Shown: positions 51,086-59,854 of the stretch, piece by piece
How the letters are laid out: each line of letters begins with the position of its first letter
How positions within the stretch are numbered: the stretch's first letter is position 1
From: Nitrosospira sp. Nl5
GTDB taxonomy: Bacteria; Pseudomonadota; Gammaproteobacteria; Burkholderiales; Nitrosomonadaceae
NCBI RefSeq assembly: GCF_900102495.1
Contig: NZ_FMVQ01000001.1
Location: forward strand, 1-64,000
Length of the DNA stretch: 64,000 nucleotides
Reading direction: 5' to 3'
Translations under genes and position numbers: made by a program
The notes under the pieces: model-generated
What the model was told of the DNA's origin: nothing
Seen by the model: the letters and a program-made list of their open reading frames with translations, nothing else
Database searches by the model: none

Positions 51086-53964
51086 ACCCTTTGCAGCCTG
51101 AGTAACGTATTGGCGACATCTATCATTCGCTCTTTCCCAACAATCGCAAGCAACGCCTTGTAAAGCTCTGCACGTAGCTTGTTCTTCTCCATCGTGTTCC
51201 AGAGATAATCAGGATACTTTAAGAAGAGATTATTTATCTCAATCGCTTGATTAACTTCAACCGTAGCACCAACCGCTCTGAGCACGGTGTAAATCGCAAA
51301 GGTATTTTCATTAACGCCCAGCTCATTCCGCTCTTCCGTTGCATCAACGGTTTCCTGCGCGAGTTCCAGGTATTTTTTCAGTGCTTCTTGCGTTGTAAGT
51401 TGTCGGCTTTCATACGCTTCGGCCAAACGCTCAGCACGTTCACCAATAGAGATCAGGAAGGGTTTGCTTCGGGCATCGTTATCGATCATCGTCCTTAACA
51501 GTTTTTTCAGGTTAAGGATTTTTGTTGTATCGGATGTTCCTGCATCGCGGATCAAGCGCAGCTCTTCCGGTCCTAATACATGGATTTCACCCGGCAAGCT
51601 TAGGCCGCTAAAGCCCGTATGCTCACGCAAGAGCTTACGAGTTTTCTCTGTGAGTTCTCTATCAACATAAGGCTTGGGATCATAAGCATTACGGATCAGA
51701 CTGTAGAGCGCGGCCAGCTTCTCAAAGTCTTCTAACCAAGGCCGCAAGAACGGATCAGGGGAGAGAACATCAAACACCCGTTGCATTTCTTTGAAGAAAC
51801 GGAAGAACTCGTCTCTGACCTTTTGCTCTGCAAAGTGCTGAATGGCCTTGTCTTTGGCTTTATCGTCAAATCCTTGCGCAAGCGGAAGATAGTTTTTCCC
51901 GCGCTCATTCATCATGGTTTCAAAGAGCTGCTTCAAGACATCGATATTCTGGATACAGGCCGCGACAACGTCACTATCGAATGCCAAAGCGTTCTCTAAC
52001 TTCTCAAAGATACCCACGAAGTCGAGAACAAACCCGTATGGCTTGATCAGCCCTTCATCATCTTCATAAGGACGGTTTACCCGTGCAATCGTTTGCAGCA
52101 AGACGTGATCGCGCATAGGCTTATCAAGATACATCGCGTACAGGATTGGCGCATCAAAGCCCGTTAATAGCTTTTCCGTGACGATCAATATCTTCGGCTG
52201 CGTGTTCTTGCGGATGAACTGCTTACGCACATCCTTCTCTTCAACATCGGAAAGCTGATAGGCACGAAGATCATCATCATCGTTGTGCCCCCCTGAATAG
52301 ACAGGAACGGAATATTCGGCTGGCAAGTATTTATCGAGAGCTTTCTTGTACAGAACGCAAGCCTCACGATCAACGCACACAAAGAACGCCTTGAAGCCCA
52401 TTGGTTCAACATTCTCTTTGAAGTGCTGCGCGATGAACCGAGCGATTTCATCCACCCGTTTATCCGTCTTCATCATTTCTTTCAGTTCAACGGCACGGTC
52501 GAGTATGGCATTCAGCTCTTCAATATCGCTTACACCTTCGGCATCGGATTGCAGCAAGAACTGCTTTTCAAGTGTCGCACGGTCAACGGTGAGATCAGAA
52601 GGCGCAAGCGCATAGTTCAATTTCAATGTCGTACCGTCTTCGATACTCTCAGCAATCGGGTATTTATCAAGATACCCGATTTCATCATCCGTACCGAATA
52701 TTTTGAACGTGCCTTCACCCTTGCTGATTTTATCAATCGGCGTTCCCGTAAAGCCTATGTAGGTTGCATTCGGCAATGCGCCCATAAGATAGTTTCCGAG
52801 CTTGCCGCCCGTTGTCCGGTGCGCTTCATCGACAAGCACGATAACGCTATCCCGCGTGTTGATATTGGCAGGGAGTTTGTCGAACTTGTGGATCATGGAA
52901 ACGATCAGGCCGCGATAATCCGAAGACAAGAACTTTTGCAGCTCTTTCTTGTTCTTGGCGACTTCATAGGTCTTTATCCCATAAGCATCGAGATTTTTAT
53001 CAAGCTGACCTTCCAGCTCGTTCCGGTCGATCAACATCAATACGGTAGGCTTAACATCGCCCGGTGCTTCACGGATCAGCCGCACCGCAATCGTGATCAT
53101 GGTAAGGGTTTTACCGGAGCCTTGTGTATGCCATACCAAGCCCCGGTATTTGTCTTCTTCCTGCGCCCGTTGCAGCACTTTCTCCACAGCACGGGTTTGA
53201 TGCTGGCGCAAGATCACTTTGGTAAGCTGATCTTCCGTGGTCAAGAAGACGATATAATGTTGCAGGATATTGAGGAAACGCGTTCGGTCAAAGAAGCTCT
53301 TGATCGTCTTCTCATAGTTGTCGGTCTGCCCCGGCTGCGCATCGAGCTTCCAGCTGAAGAGCCCCTTACGCGTTACGCCCCAACTTACACCATAGAAGAA
53401 ACGGATCAGCTCGGTCACCTCAAACATCTGCGCATGGGTAAACATCTCCGGCGTTTCGCGGTGGTAACGGCGGATTTGCGTAATGCCCACCTCCAGCGCA
53501 TCGCGTTTTTCTGCCGCCTTGGTTTCGCACATGCTTACCGGGAGGCCGTTGATCAGGAACACAACATCAATCCGGTTACGGAAGGCCACACCCTTTTGCC
53601 ACCATTCATCGGTGACATGGAACTTGTTATCTTCGATGCTGCCAAAATCGATGACGCGCACATTGCGCTCACGGTTCTCACTGGCAACGAATACAGATTG
53701 CTCACCTTTCAACCAGCCCAAAGCCTCACGGTTTCCGTCAATCGTAGGCTTGATCAGCGAGAGCTGGCGAATGATTTCATCAACATTGCCTTGCGTTATA
53801 ATGCCGGGGTTCAAGACAAGCAGTTGTTCACGCAACACATCACGGAAGAACAAACCTTCTTCCCCGCCACGCCATTCCAGTTGTTGCTCTTGGCTCACGC
53901 GGCCCCAGCCAATTTGATCGGCGTATTTCAGCATGGGCTCTTGAACTGCGCTGTATTCACTCAT
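51082..53964 (-). CDS. hsdR: Type I restriction enzyme R subunit (HsdR)
   Basis: Translocating restriction subunit, 960 residues. An N-terminal endonuclease domain has the PD-(D/E)xK-like segment RIDVVFLINGLPVSMCETKA (about 120-140). Helicase motifs follow: Walker A HTQGSGKTLTMI (about 290), VDEAHRTTGGKLG as motif II, and FTGTPIDK as motif III. A C-terminal helical region binds the methyltransferase. It overlaps the hsdS stop codon by 4 bases. The gene is intact. It cuts DNA away from unmethylated target sites and would restrict phage and conjugative DNA. Confidence 0.93.
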   Translation of the reverse strand: MSEYSAVQEPMLKYADQIGWGRVSQEQQLEWRGGEEGLFFRDVLREQLLVLNPGIITQGNVDEIIRQLSLIKPTIDGNREALGWLKGEQSVFVASENRERNVRVIDFGSIEDNKFHVTDEWWQKGVAFRNRIDVVFLINGLPVSMCETKAAEKRDALEVGITQIRRYHRETPEMFTHAQMFEVTELIRFFYGVSWGVTRKGLFSWKLDAQPGQTDNYEKTIKSFFDRTRFLNILQHYIVFLTTEDQLTKVILRQHQTRAVEKVLQRAQEEDKYRGLVWHTQGSGKTLTMITIAVRLIREAPGDVKPTVLMLIDRNELEGQLDKNLDAYGIKTYEVAKNKKELQKFLSSDYRGLIVSMIHKFDKLPANINTRDSVIVLVDEAHRTTGGKLGNYLMGALPNATYIGFTGTPIDKISKGEGTFKIFGTDDEIGYLDKYPIAESIEDGTTLKLNYALAPSDLTVDRATLEKQFLLQSDAEGVSDIEELNAILDRAVELKEMMKTDKRVDEIARFIAQHFKENVEPMGFKAFFVCVDREACVLYKKALDKYLPAEYSVPVYSGGHNDDDDLRAYQLSDVEEKDVRKQFIRKNTQPKILIVTEKLLTGFDAPILYAMYLDKPMRDHVLLQTIARVNRPYEDDEGLIKPYGFVLDFVGIFEKLENALAFDSDVVAACIQNIDVLKQLFETMMNERGKNYLPLAQGFDDKAKDKAIQHFAEQKVRDEFFRFFKEMQRVFDVLSPDPFLRPWLEDFEKLAALYSLIRNAYDPKPYVDRELTEKTRKLLREHTGFSGLSLPGEIHVLGPEELRLIRDAGTSDTTKILNLKKLLRTMIDNDARSKPFLISIGERAERLAEAYESRQLTTQEALKKYLELAQETVDATEERNELGVNENTFAIYTVLRAVGATVEVNQAIEINNLFLKYPDYLWNTMEKNKLRAELYKALLAIVGKERMIDVANTLLRLQRV

Positions 53965-55244
53965 GCGGCCACCTTTTTCTTAACGACCTTCTTAGGTTCA
54001 AGAAGCGGTTCAACCGACAACTTACCGCTCATAAGTTCATCAAGCAGGGAATGGAAAAGCTCATTAAGCACTTTCATCTCTTCTATCAACGCACGTATTT
54101 TCTTTTCTTGCGCATCTAGTATATCGACGATTTCTTTTTGCTCTTCCAGCGATCCAAGAGGGAGTTTCATAGCTTGCAGAATGGGTATATTCACCCCTCC
54201 CTTTAGCTTTCCTCCTTTGTTTTTGTTGATATGATCCCAATAAAGGGGAGTTTCAGCGAAGTGCGCGAAATATTTAGGATGCATAACATTCTTCTGTGCT
54301 CTTACGCGAATAAGGTAAGACGCGTAAACCGCTTGATCTGGACAATCAAAGATATAAAAGGCCTTTCCCGTTGTTGCCCCTATTCGAGCAATCACCAAAT
54401 CATCTTTTATCAACCTTTTCTTTGTGAATGTTCTTTCATCACAAACGCAATAAGGCACATTATTCCAATCTACATAGCCATTTTGAATGTCAGTTATTCT
54501 TAGGAACTTTGGCCCGACGGGATGGTTGTTTGCACTTTCCGTATAGCCATACTCCGGCTTTTCTGCGCAGTTTTTCAGAGAACAAACATCCCAGCTTTTT
54601 GGCATCTCACCGATTTCAGTTTGTTTGAGAGCTTCGCGGCGAGTGCCATGCGTGAGCAAATAGGCCATTAATGCGGCTTTGCGCTCACGCTCCAAGGCAA
54701 GCTCCGCCTCTCGCGCTTCTTTGGCTCTCTGCACAGCCTTCAATGTCTTTGCAGTGGCTTCCTGCTCTTCTATAGGAGGCAGAAGAAGTTCCAATGTTTC
54801 AAGAGCATCCTGCTTTAGTCGCTTGCGACCAGTTGATCCTTGCATCTTTCCTGTTAGATAAGCTCTGACAGATTGTCTTTTTATATGACCTGCAAGATAA
54901 TAAATGTTACTAACACCAGCCCTTCCTTTCACGGGTATGACTTCTGTAGTGGCGATACCATAGCCATTTGGTATATTTACTGCTATGCCTTGTTTGCCAT
55001 TCTCAAAGCAGGGCGTTATCTTGGAAACAAGAAGATCGTCTTCTTCGAAATATGTTCCACTGCTTATATCTTCAAGGTTTCTTAGCTCATGTTCACTTAC
55101 TTCCAATGAGTTTTCCGGGATTAGAGCCATAGGTATAAAGGCAACTTTTTCAGAGTAAGAACGGCCACGCGGCTTTTTAGTGAAGTCATAGACTTCGCCT
55201 ACTGTCGTCCTTTTCCAGCCTTTAGGAAGCTCACAACTTTTCAT
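53961..55244 (-). CDS. hsdS: Type I restriction specificity subunit (HsdS)
   Basis: Target-recognition subunit, 427 residues, with two target recognition domains (about 1-150 and 215-365) separated by conserved helices. The central repeat begins LPPIEEQEATAKTLKAVQ and the C-terminal one LGSLEEQKEIVDILDAQEKK, the paired spacers that set half-site distance. The recognition sequence cannot be read from it. It begins immediately after hsdM. Its N-terminal region starts MKSCELPKGWKRTTVGEVYD, the usual entry into the first domain. Confidence 0.93.
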   Translation of the reverse strand: MKSCELPKGWKRTTVGEVYDFTKKPRGRSYSEKVAFIPMALIPENSLEVSEHELRNLEDISSGTYFEEDDLLVSKITPCFENGKQGIAVNIPNGYGIATTEVIPVKGRAGVSNIYYLAGHIKRQSVRAYLTGKMQGSTGRKRLKQDALETLELLLPPIEEQEATAKTLKAVQRAKEAREAELALERERKAALMAYLLTHGTRREALKQTEIGEMPKSWDVCSLKNCAEKPEYGYTESANNHPVGPKFLRITDIQNGYVDWNNVPYCVCDERTFTKKRLIKDDLVIARIGATTGKAFYIFDCPDQAVYASYLIRVRAQKNVMHPKYFAHFAETPLYWDHINKNKGGKLKGGVNIPILQAMKLPLGSLEEQKEIVDILDAQEKKIRALIEEMKVLNELFHSLLDELMSGKLSVEPLLEPKKVVKKKVAA

Positions 55245-56858
55245 TTAAGCCACCTTCAACTTCTTCAAAAGATCATCCAGCTCTTTATCAGCTTGCTCCC
55301 GCTCTGCACGGGCACGGTTTAAATCTTCAAGGATATGTGGTAATGAGCGGTGTGATGCAGCCTCACCATTTTCTACATATTGTGATGGACTTAGATTGTA
55401 ATCGGTTGCCTTGGCATCTTTCAGAGTTATGATCTTGCTGAGCTTATCGATTTCTTTCCATTGTTGAAATGTACTCACCACATTGGCAATGTCATCACCA
55501 ATTCGCAGCACGTTCTTCGGCTTTTCCTTATCAAAGTACGTGCTGGCATTGATCAATATGATCTTGTTTTTGCGTTCTTTCGGCTTGGCTTTGTTCAAGA
55601 AGACAAGAATACCCGCCGCCGTTGTGTTGTAGAACAGGTTATCAGGCAGAAGGACAACGCCCTCGATCCAGTCATTTTCAACAAAATATTGCCGCGCATC
55701 ACGTTCGCGGCTTTTGTTCTGACTGCCTGAGCCTCGTGAAACTGCACCTGTATCAAGCACAACACTCGCCCGTCCAGTATCATTAAGCGAAGCCCAGATA
55801 TGTTGTAACCATCCCCAATCTGCATTGTCATCTGGCGGGAACTTGATGAAGCGGTTGTAACGGTCATTGGCATAGAAGTCTTCACCAAGGTAGGGAAGGC
55901 TGTCTTTGCCTTGGTTCCACATCGGATTGGCAACCACGTAATCGAAGCGTTTCAGTCCCGCACCCTCGGCGGCAAAGCCGGGACTGCGGAACGTGTCGCC
56001 AATCGCAAAGTAACTATCCATGTAATCATGCAGAAACATGTTCATCTTAGCGATTGCGTAGGTTGTGGCCATCGCTTCCTGCCCATACAGCTTTGGTGCT
56101 TGCGCCCGTTTAGCCGGGTGTGCCATTTCGTAATGAAGGCGGGTTTTGATCAAGAGCCCGGCTGAGCCGCATGTCGGATCATAAACGGTTGTACGCGGCT
56201 TCGGATCGAGAATACGCGCCATAAGCCAGCCCACTTCTTTCGGCGTGAAGAACTCCCCGGCACTCTGGCCTTGTCCTTCTGCGAACTTGCGTAGCAGGTA
56301 TTCATAGGCGCGGCCTAAAATGTCCGGCTCTGCGTTTTTCAATCCCAAACGGTGACGACTGATCACCTCAATCAGTTTGGCAAGGCGGTCATCATCGATC
56401 GTGCGCTGACCTGATTGCCGCTCATTGTAATCCTTAACATCGACAACGCCTTGCAAGTCCGGGTTCATACGCGCTACTTCGCGCATCGCATCGGTTACAA
56501 ACTCGCCAAGCGTTCTTTTCTTTCCCCCGCTATCGCCGGATTGCTGGCCATAGTTGCGCAGCTTGTTCCAACTATATTCACGGGGGATATAGAAGCGCAC
56601 CATCGGCTTCCGGTTGTTTTTGAGCGCGTCCGCATGGTCCTGTTCAACGATCTCACGCGCAATATTTTCATCACCGAATTGTTCGATGTATTGCGTAAAC
56701 TCATCATCAAACACGTCTGATAGGCGTTTAAAGAACACCAAAGGGAAGATGAAGTCTTTATACTTTGGCGCGTCCTGAGCCCCCCTGAGCGAACAGGCGG
56801 CATCCCACAGCCATGTTTCCATTGCGCCTATATCGAGATGTTCACTCTTCTTAACCAT
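55245..56858 (-). CDS. hsdM: Type I DNA methyltransferase subunit (HsdM)
   Basis: N6-adenine methyltransferase subunit, 537 residues. The SAM-binding segment is TVYDPTCGSAGLLIKTRLHY and the catalytic motif IV is YVVANPMWNQ (about 311), a variant of NPPF that occurs in some type I enzymes. GEFFTPKEVGWLMARILDP is the usual N-terminal HsdM motif, and VVLDTGAVSRGSGSQNKSRE follows. It overlaps the small HTH gene upstream by 8 bases, so both are coupled. A low-homology N-terminal helical part is normal for the family. Confidence 0.93.
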   Translation of the reverse strand: MVKKSEHLDIGAMETWLWDAACSLRGAQDAPKYKDFIFPLVFFKRLSDVFDDEFTQYIEQFGDENIAREIVEQDHADALKNNRKPMVRFYIPREYSWNKLRNYGQQSGDSGGKKRTLGEFVTDAMREVARMNPDLQGVVDVKDYNERQSGQRTIDDDRLAKLIEVISRHRLGLKNAEPDILGRAYEYLLRKFAEGQGQSAGEFFTPKEVGWLMARILDPKPRTTVYDPTCGSAGLLIKTRLHYEMAHPAKRAQAPKLYGQEAMATTYAIAKMNMFLHDYMDSYFAIGDTFRSPGFAAEGAGLKRFDYVVANPMWNQGKDSLPYLGEDFYANDRYNRFIKFPPDDNADWGWLQHIWASLNDTGRASVVLDTGAVSRGSGSQNKSRERDARQYFVENDWIEGVVLLPDNLFYNTTAAGILVFLNKAKPKERKNKIILINASTYFDKEKPKNVLRIGDDIANVVSTFQQWKEIDKLSKIITLKDAKATDYNLSPSQYVENGEAASHRSLPHILEDLNRARAEREQADKELDDLLKKLKVA

Positions 56859-57039
56859 GCTTCTTGCGCCCCGTTGTGTGCTCTCGCGTCCAGTTGTCTA
56901 TATCGTCCTTACGAAACCGCCATGCTCCACCCACTTTGAAGCCGGGGATTTTCTCATCGGCTGCAAGGCGGTATGCGGTCTTCTCCGTGATCTTTAGGTA
57001 CACGGCGACTTCCTTGATCGTCATGATCTCGCTTGTCAT
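56851..57039 (-). CDS. Excisionase-like HTH protein leading the type I RM operon
   Basis: A 62-residue protein with a single winged-helix/HTH_17 fold: MTIKEVAVYLKITEKTAYRL then EKIPGFKVGGAWRFRKDDID, the pattern of excisionases and MerR-like binding domains. It is first in the hsdMSR operon and overlaps hsdM by 8 bases, so it is probably the operon's transcription regulator, of the type that delays restriction until methylation is in place. It may also serve as a directionality factor for the element. The upstream 244 bp (57040-57283) carries no other gene. Confidence 0.75.
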   Translation of the reverse strand: MTSEIMTIKEVAVYLKITEKTAYRLAADEKIPGFKVGGAWRFRKDDIDNWTREHTTGRKKHG

Positions 57040-57283
57040 TCCTCACCGGGTTGTTGGGATTGGTAATATTGGGCAAAATACGGGAAAAATCGGGAAAGGA
57101 CAAGACGCTATCGGACTTTATAAGGGCATCTTCGCATTCGCTGAACTATCGCTGGGTGCAAGTGGTCGATTTATAGATATAAATTATTTAGTGGGAAAGT
57201 GGAAATAATGGGATACGTCATGCAAGCGCTCTCAGTTTAACCTTCGGTGGCAATAGAATCAGGGCCGTTAACGGAAAACAGAA

Positions 57284-57577
57284 CTATAAATGCTGTTCGA
57301 TATCCATACGGCCATGCAGGATGCGGACAATCTCGATCCGTTCTTTTCGGGTGAGACGGTAAAAAATCACATGCTTGCCAACCCCGTATTTGAAATAATT
57401 TTCCCGGATATCATCGCATGCCCGACCCAGACCGGGCTTGTCCGCCAGATCATGAAAGGCGCTGTCAAGCTGGGTCAGATAGCGTCTCAGCTGGACCTTG
57501 CCCCATTGCTTGCGCGTGTAACGGCCAATGGCAAGCAAGTCTTCCCTGGCTTTCTGGGTGAGGATGAACGTCCCCAT
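57284..57577 (-). CDS. parE: ParE-type toxin
   Basis: A 97-residue RelE/ParE-superfamily toxin: FILTQKAREDLLAIGRYTRK, RKQWGKVQLRRYLTQLDSAF, LGRACDDIRENYFKYGVGKH and VIFYRLTRKERIEIVRILHG. ParE toxins poison DNA gyrase. It directly follows its antitoxin gene with no gap, the usual parDE order. The C-terminus ends HGRMDIEQHL, a typical ParE end. It is last in its transcription unit. Confidence 0.9.
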   Translation of the reverse strand: MGTFILTQKAREDLLAIGRYTRKQWGKVQLRRYLTQLDSAFHDLADKPGLGRACDDIRENYFKYGVGKHVIFYRLTRKERIEIVRILHGRMDIEQHL

Positions 57578-57817
57578 CTAGTCTTCACTTTCCAGTTCAT
57601 CCAGTATGTTTTGCAGGGAATAATCAGAAGGGCCACTTTGCTCGCCCTCGGTCAGAGCGCGGCGCAGTGCTTCCAACTTGGCCTCACGTTCTTCCAACAG
57701 GCGAAGACCGGCGCGTATCGCTTCGCTGGCTGAGCCGTAACGCCCGGATTCAATTTGATAGGCGAGAAACTTCTCGAAATGCTCGCCCAGCGTGACGCTG
57801 GTATTTTTCTGTACCGG
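57578..57817 (-). CDS. parD: ParD-type antitoxin
   Basis: A ribbon-helix-helix antitoxin of 79 residues from ATG 57817 (MPVQKNTSVTLGEHFEKFLA), with QIESGRYGSASEAIRAGLRL as the DNA-binding core. The C-terminal helix (LRRALTEGEQSGPSDYSLQN) binds ParE. A longer frame from 57853 adds 12 residues that are not typical. An AT-rich imperfect dyad lies at 57851-57889, just upstream, and is a likely autoregulatory site. With HigBA this is the second toxin-antitoxin pair on the element. Confidence 0.88.
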   Translation of the reverse strand, partial: PVQKNTSVTLGEHFEKFLAYQIESGRYGSASEAIRAGLRLLEEREAKLEALRRALTEGEQSGPSDYSLQNILDELESED

Positions 57818-57939
57818 CATGGTTTCCTCTATAAATCCAATCTTTATACCCAATTATAATATTTATTGGTATTAACGGCAATATAATTATGAACGGTTCA
57901 CCGCCCTGTACCAAGCAAGTATGCAATATTGAAAACTTT

Positions 57940-59238
57940 CTAGCGTGTCCAGTCGAGGCCGCGCTGGCGAGGCTGGGGGCGGTCCCGATTTTGTTCTTGG
58001 CGTTGTGTCTCAAGCTGTTCGACGCGCTGATCGCGCATCGCTTGGTATTGCGATCTATCGTGTTCCAGCTCGTCCATCCGATAAGACTTCAGTGCTTCCA
58101 GCCGCTCGATGCGTGCTTGCAGCGTACGGCGGGTTTCTAGCTGCGCAAAGATCAGCGCGTCGCGTTCCTGCTGTTGACGCATTGTGACCTGCCATGAATC
58201 TCGTTCATTGCGTTCTTCGATTTGCTTGCGCAATCCCGTGAGGCGGTCAAACAGGCCGCGAATGCCTTTATTGAAACTGCTTCGCCATTCCTGCTGTTTG
58301 TGCTGCCAGAAAGATTGCTGGGTTTCGTTTAATTTTTGCCGTTCAGCCTGATGCTGGCGTACCAATGCTTGCCGTTTTTCTTCCAGCTCAGCCCGGCGGG
58401 TTGTAAACACTGTCATTTGTTCTTGAGAGAGCGTACTCAGCCGTGCCGTCATATCTTTGGCAATCTGGATTCTGGCTTCATCGACCGATGGCAGGTTTTT
58501 TTCATCGGTGAGACGGGTGCGTACTTCCTTGGTTTTGATTCCCACCCATTTGGACACAGCAAACACTTCGCCCCGGTGATCCACCGCGACAAAGCCGCGC
58601 CGGTCGCCACGGGCGAGAATATATCCTTGTTCTTTCAGTGCATGGGCAAAAGCGTTTTGGGTTTTACCAAGCAACCAACATTCCTGAAATACCGCTTTGA
58701 TCTGTTTCGGGTCTTTGCCGATGCGCTTGGCCTGCTGCCACTCCGCTAGGGTGAAATTAAGTGGATCGCGTGCATGAGAGTGCTTAAGTCCTTCTGGCAT
58801 CGTCCAGCCGTGTTCCAGAAACAACTCACGCGATAAGTCGATTAATCTCCGTTTGGAGAAAGAGAGCTGTACCGCTTTCATTTCCTCAAGCTTGATGCGT
58901 GACCACACTGCATGGCAATGTCTGCGCCCGTTCTTCTCATGAAAAACGATGGCCCGGGGTTGACCGTTCAGTCCCAGTTTTTCTTCGGCTCGGTCTATAG
59001 CCTGCTTGAATGTTTCGGTCGAAACATTCTCACTCTTGGGTGGATTAAGACTTAAGGAGAATAGAAATTGTTTGCAGCGGGTGGCGCGGCTGATTGCATA
59101 AGCTTCATTGAGGGCCGCCATGAGATTATGCGAGGCAAACCCGCGCACTTCATGAACTTCGACATGCTCATTCTCTTGCTTGAGCAAGTGTTGGGCCAAA
59201 TCCTTGGCTCCGCCGCGCTGGTTGCCTACGAGAATCAT
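57940..59238 (-). CDS. Relaxase/mobilization nuclease
   Basis: Nicks the transfer origin and leads the DNA strand to the coupling protein. The 432-residue protein starts MILVGNQRGGAKDLAQHLLK, which I recognise from relaxases of proteobacterial mobilizable elements. NGRRHCHAVWSRI (about 108-120) is motif III with the HxH metal-binding pair. A long coiled C-terminal part rich in Gln, Arg and Glu follows, ending in a basic proline/arginine tail. It overlaps the mobC-like stop codon by 4 bases. A matching coupling protein is 23 kb away at the left arm of the element. The catalytic tyrosine cannot be assigned. Confidence 0.85.
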   Translation of the reverse strand: MILVGNQRGGAKDLAQHLLKQENEHVEVHEVRGFASHNLMAALNEAYAISRATRCKQFLFSLSLNPPKSENVSTETFKQAIDRAEEKLGLNGQPRAIVFHEKNGRRHCHAVWSRIKLEEMKAVQLSFSKRRLIDLSRELFLEHGWTMPEGLKHSHARDPLNFTLAEWQQAKRIGKDPKQIKAVFQECWLLGKTQNAFAHALKEQGYILARGDRRGFVAVDHRGEVFAVSKWVGIKTKEVRTRLTDEKNLPSVDEARIQIAKDMTARLSTLSQEQMTVFTTRRAELEEKRQALVRQHQAERQKLNETQQSFWQHKQQEWRSSFNKGIRGLFDRLTGLRKQIEERNERDSWQVTMRQQQERDALIFAQLETRRTLQARIERLEALKSYRMDELEHDRSQYQAMRDQRVEQLETQRQEQNRDRPQPRQRGLDWTR

Positions 59239-59678
59239 TCATCTTCTACCGGCGCTACACCCAGCGCTGTGATTAACAGCATGCGTATGGCTTGGATTTC
59301 CGCGCATGCTTGTGCAATCTCACGCTCCGTTTCGGGTGTTACATCCAGTGTTCCTATATTGGCCGCTTTGGCGAGCTGGTTGATATTGGAGGCCAGCCGC
59401 GAGCGACCGAATTCACCCAAGACCAGAGCCAGCAAGGCGGTGTCAGGCGTAGGTTTTTTGACTTTACGGCGCTTCTCAGTCTGTTCGCCGAGAAGGCGAT
59501 TACGTATATACGACCCCAGCGGCTGATTTCCAGCCAGTTCATCCAGCCGTCTACGTTCCTCGACGGTAAGCCGCAGGGAAAACGGAGGCGTATAACGCCG
59601 TTTAGATTTCTTGGGTAGGGGTGCAGCAGCAGCCGAGAATGCCTGAACTGCTGATGGAATATTGTTGAAGCCGCTCAT
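59235..59678 (-). CDS. MobC-like mobilization accessory protein
   Basis: A 147-residue protein with a ribbon-helix-helix-like segment PFSLRLTVEERRRLDELAGN and a helical C-terminal part with GRSRLASNINQLAKAANIGT, the SNxNQLAxxAN pattern of MobC family proteins. These melt the oriT and assist the relaxase. It is coupled to the relaxase gene by a 4-base overlap. It is the last element gene before the candidate attR, so the oriT probably lies in the 59,679-59,765 region, but no specific oriT could be recognised. Confidence 0.8.
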   Translation of the reverse strand: MSGFNNIPSAVQAFSAAAAPLPKKSKRRYTPPFSLRLTVEERRRLDELAGNQPLGSYIRNRLLGEQTEKRRKVKKPTPDTALLALVLGEFGRSRLASNINQLAKAANIGTLDVTPETEREIAQACAEIQAIRMLLITALGVAPVEDE

Positions 59679-59764
59679 GGTGACGGCTCCTGATAATACG
59701 AAACATTACTCTTGAGATAGTCGTTCCATTCCTCTAGAATTTCCAGAAGCTGGTTCGAAGTTTC

Positions 59765-59781
59765 ACACTCCGTCTCCGCCA
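59765..59781. repeat. Candidate right attachment site (attR) of the element
   Basis: The bases ending at 59781, ACACTCCGTCTCCGCCA, match the 3' end of tRNA-Ser (29908-29924, TCCCTCTCTCTCCGCCA) at 13 of 17 positions, with the last nine identical. GGTTCGAA also occurs upstream in both places. It lies in the gene-free stretch between the mobC-like gene and the chromosomal pseudogene, where a right end is expected. Confidence 0.45.
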
Positions 59782-59854
59782 TTCAGCACTAATCTATGGA
59801 TGCCGTGCACATGCCAGTATAGGCGGTCGTTTAACAGTACTTCAGACCCTGACG

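Noticed and set aside
52423..54234. 603-codon plus-strand frame opposite hsdR
   Set aside because: It is antisense to hsdR and rich in residues expected from its complement; hsdR motifs prove the coding strand.
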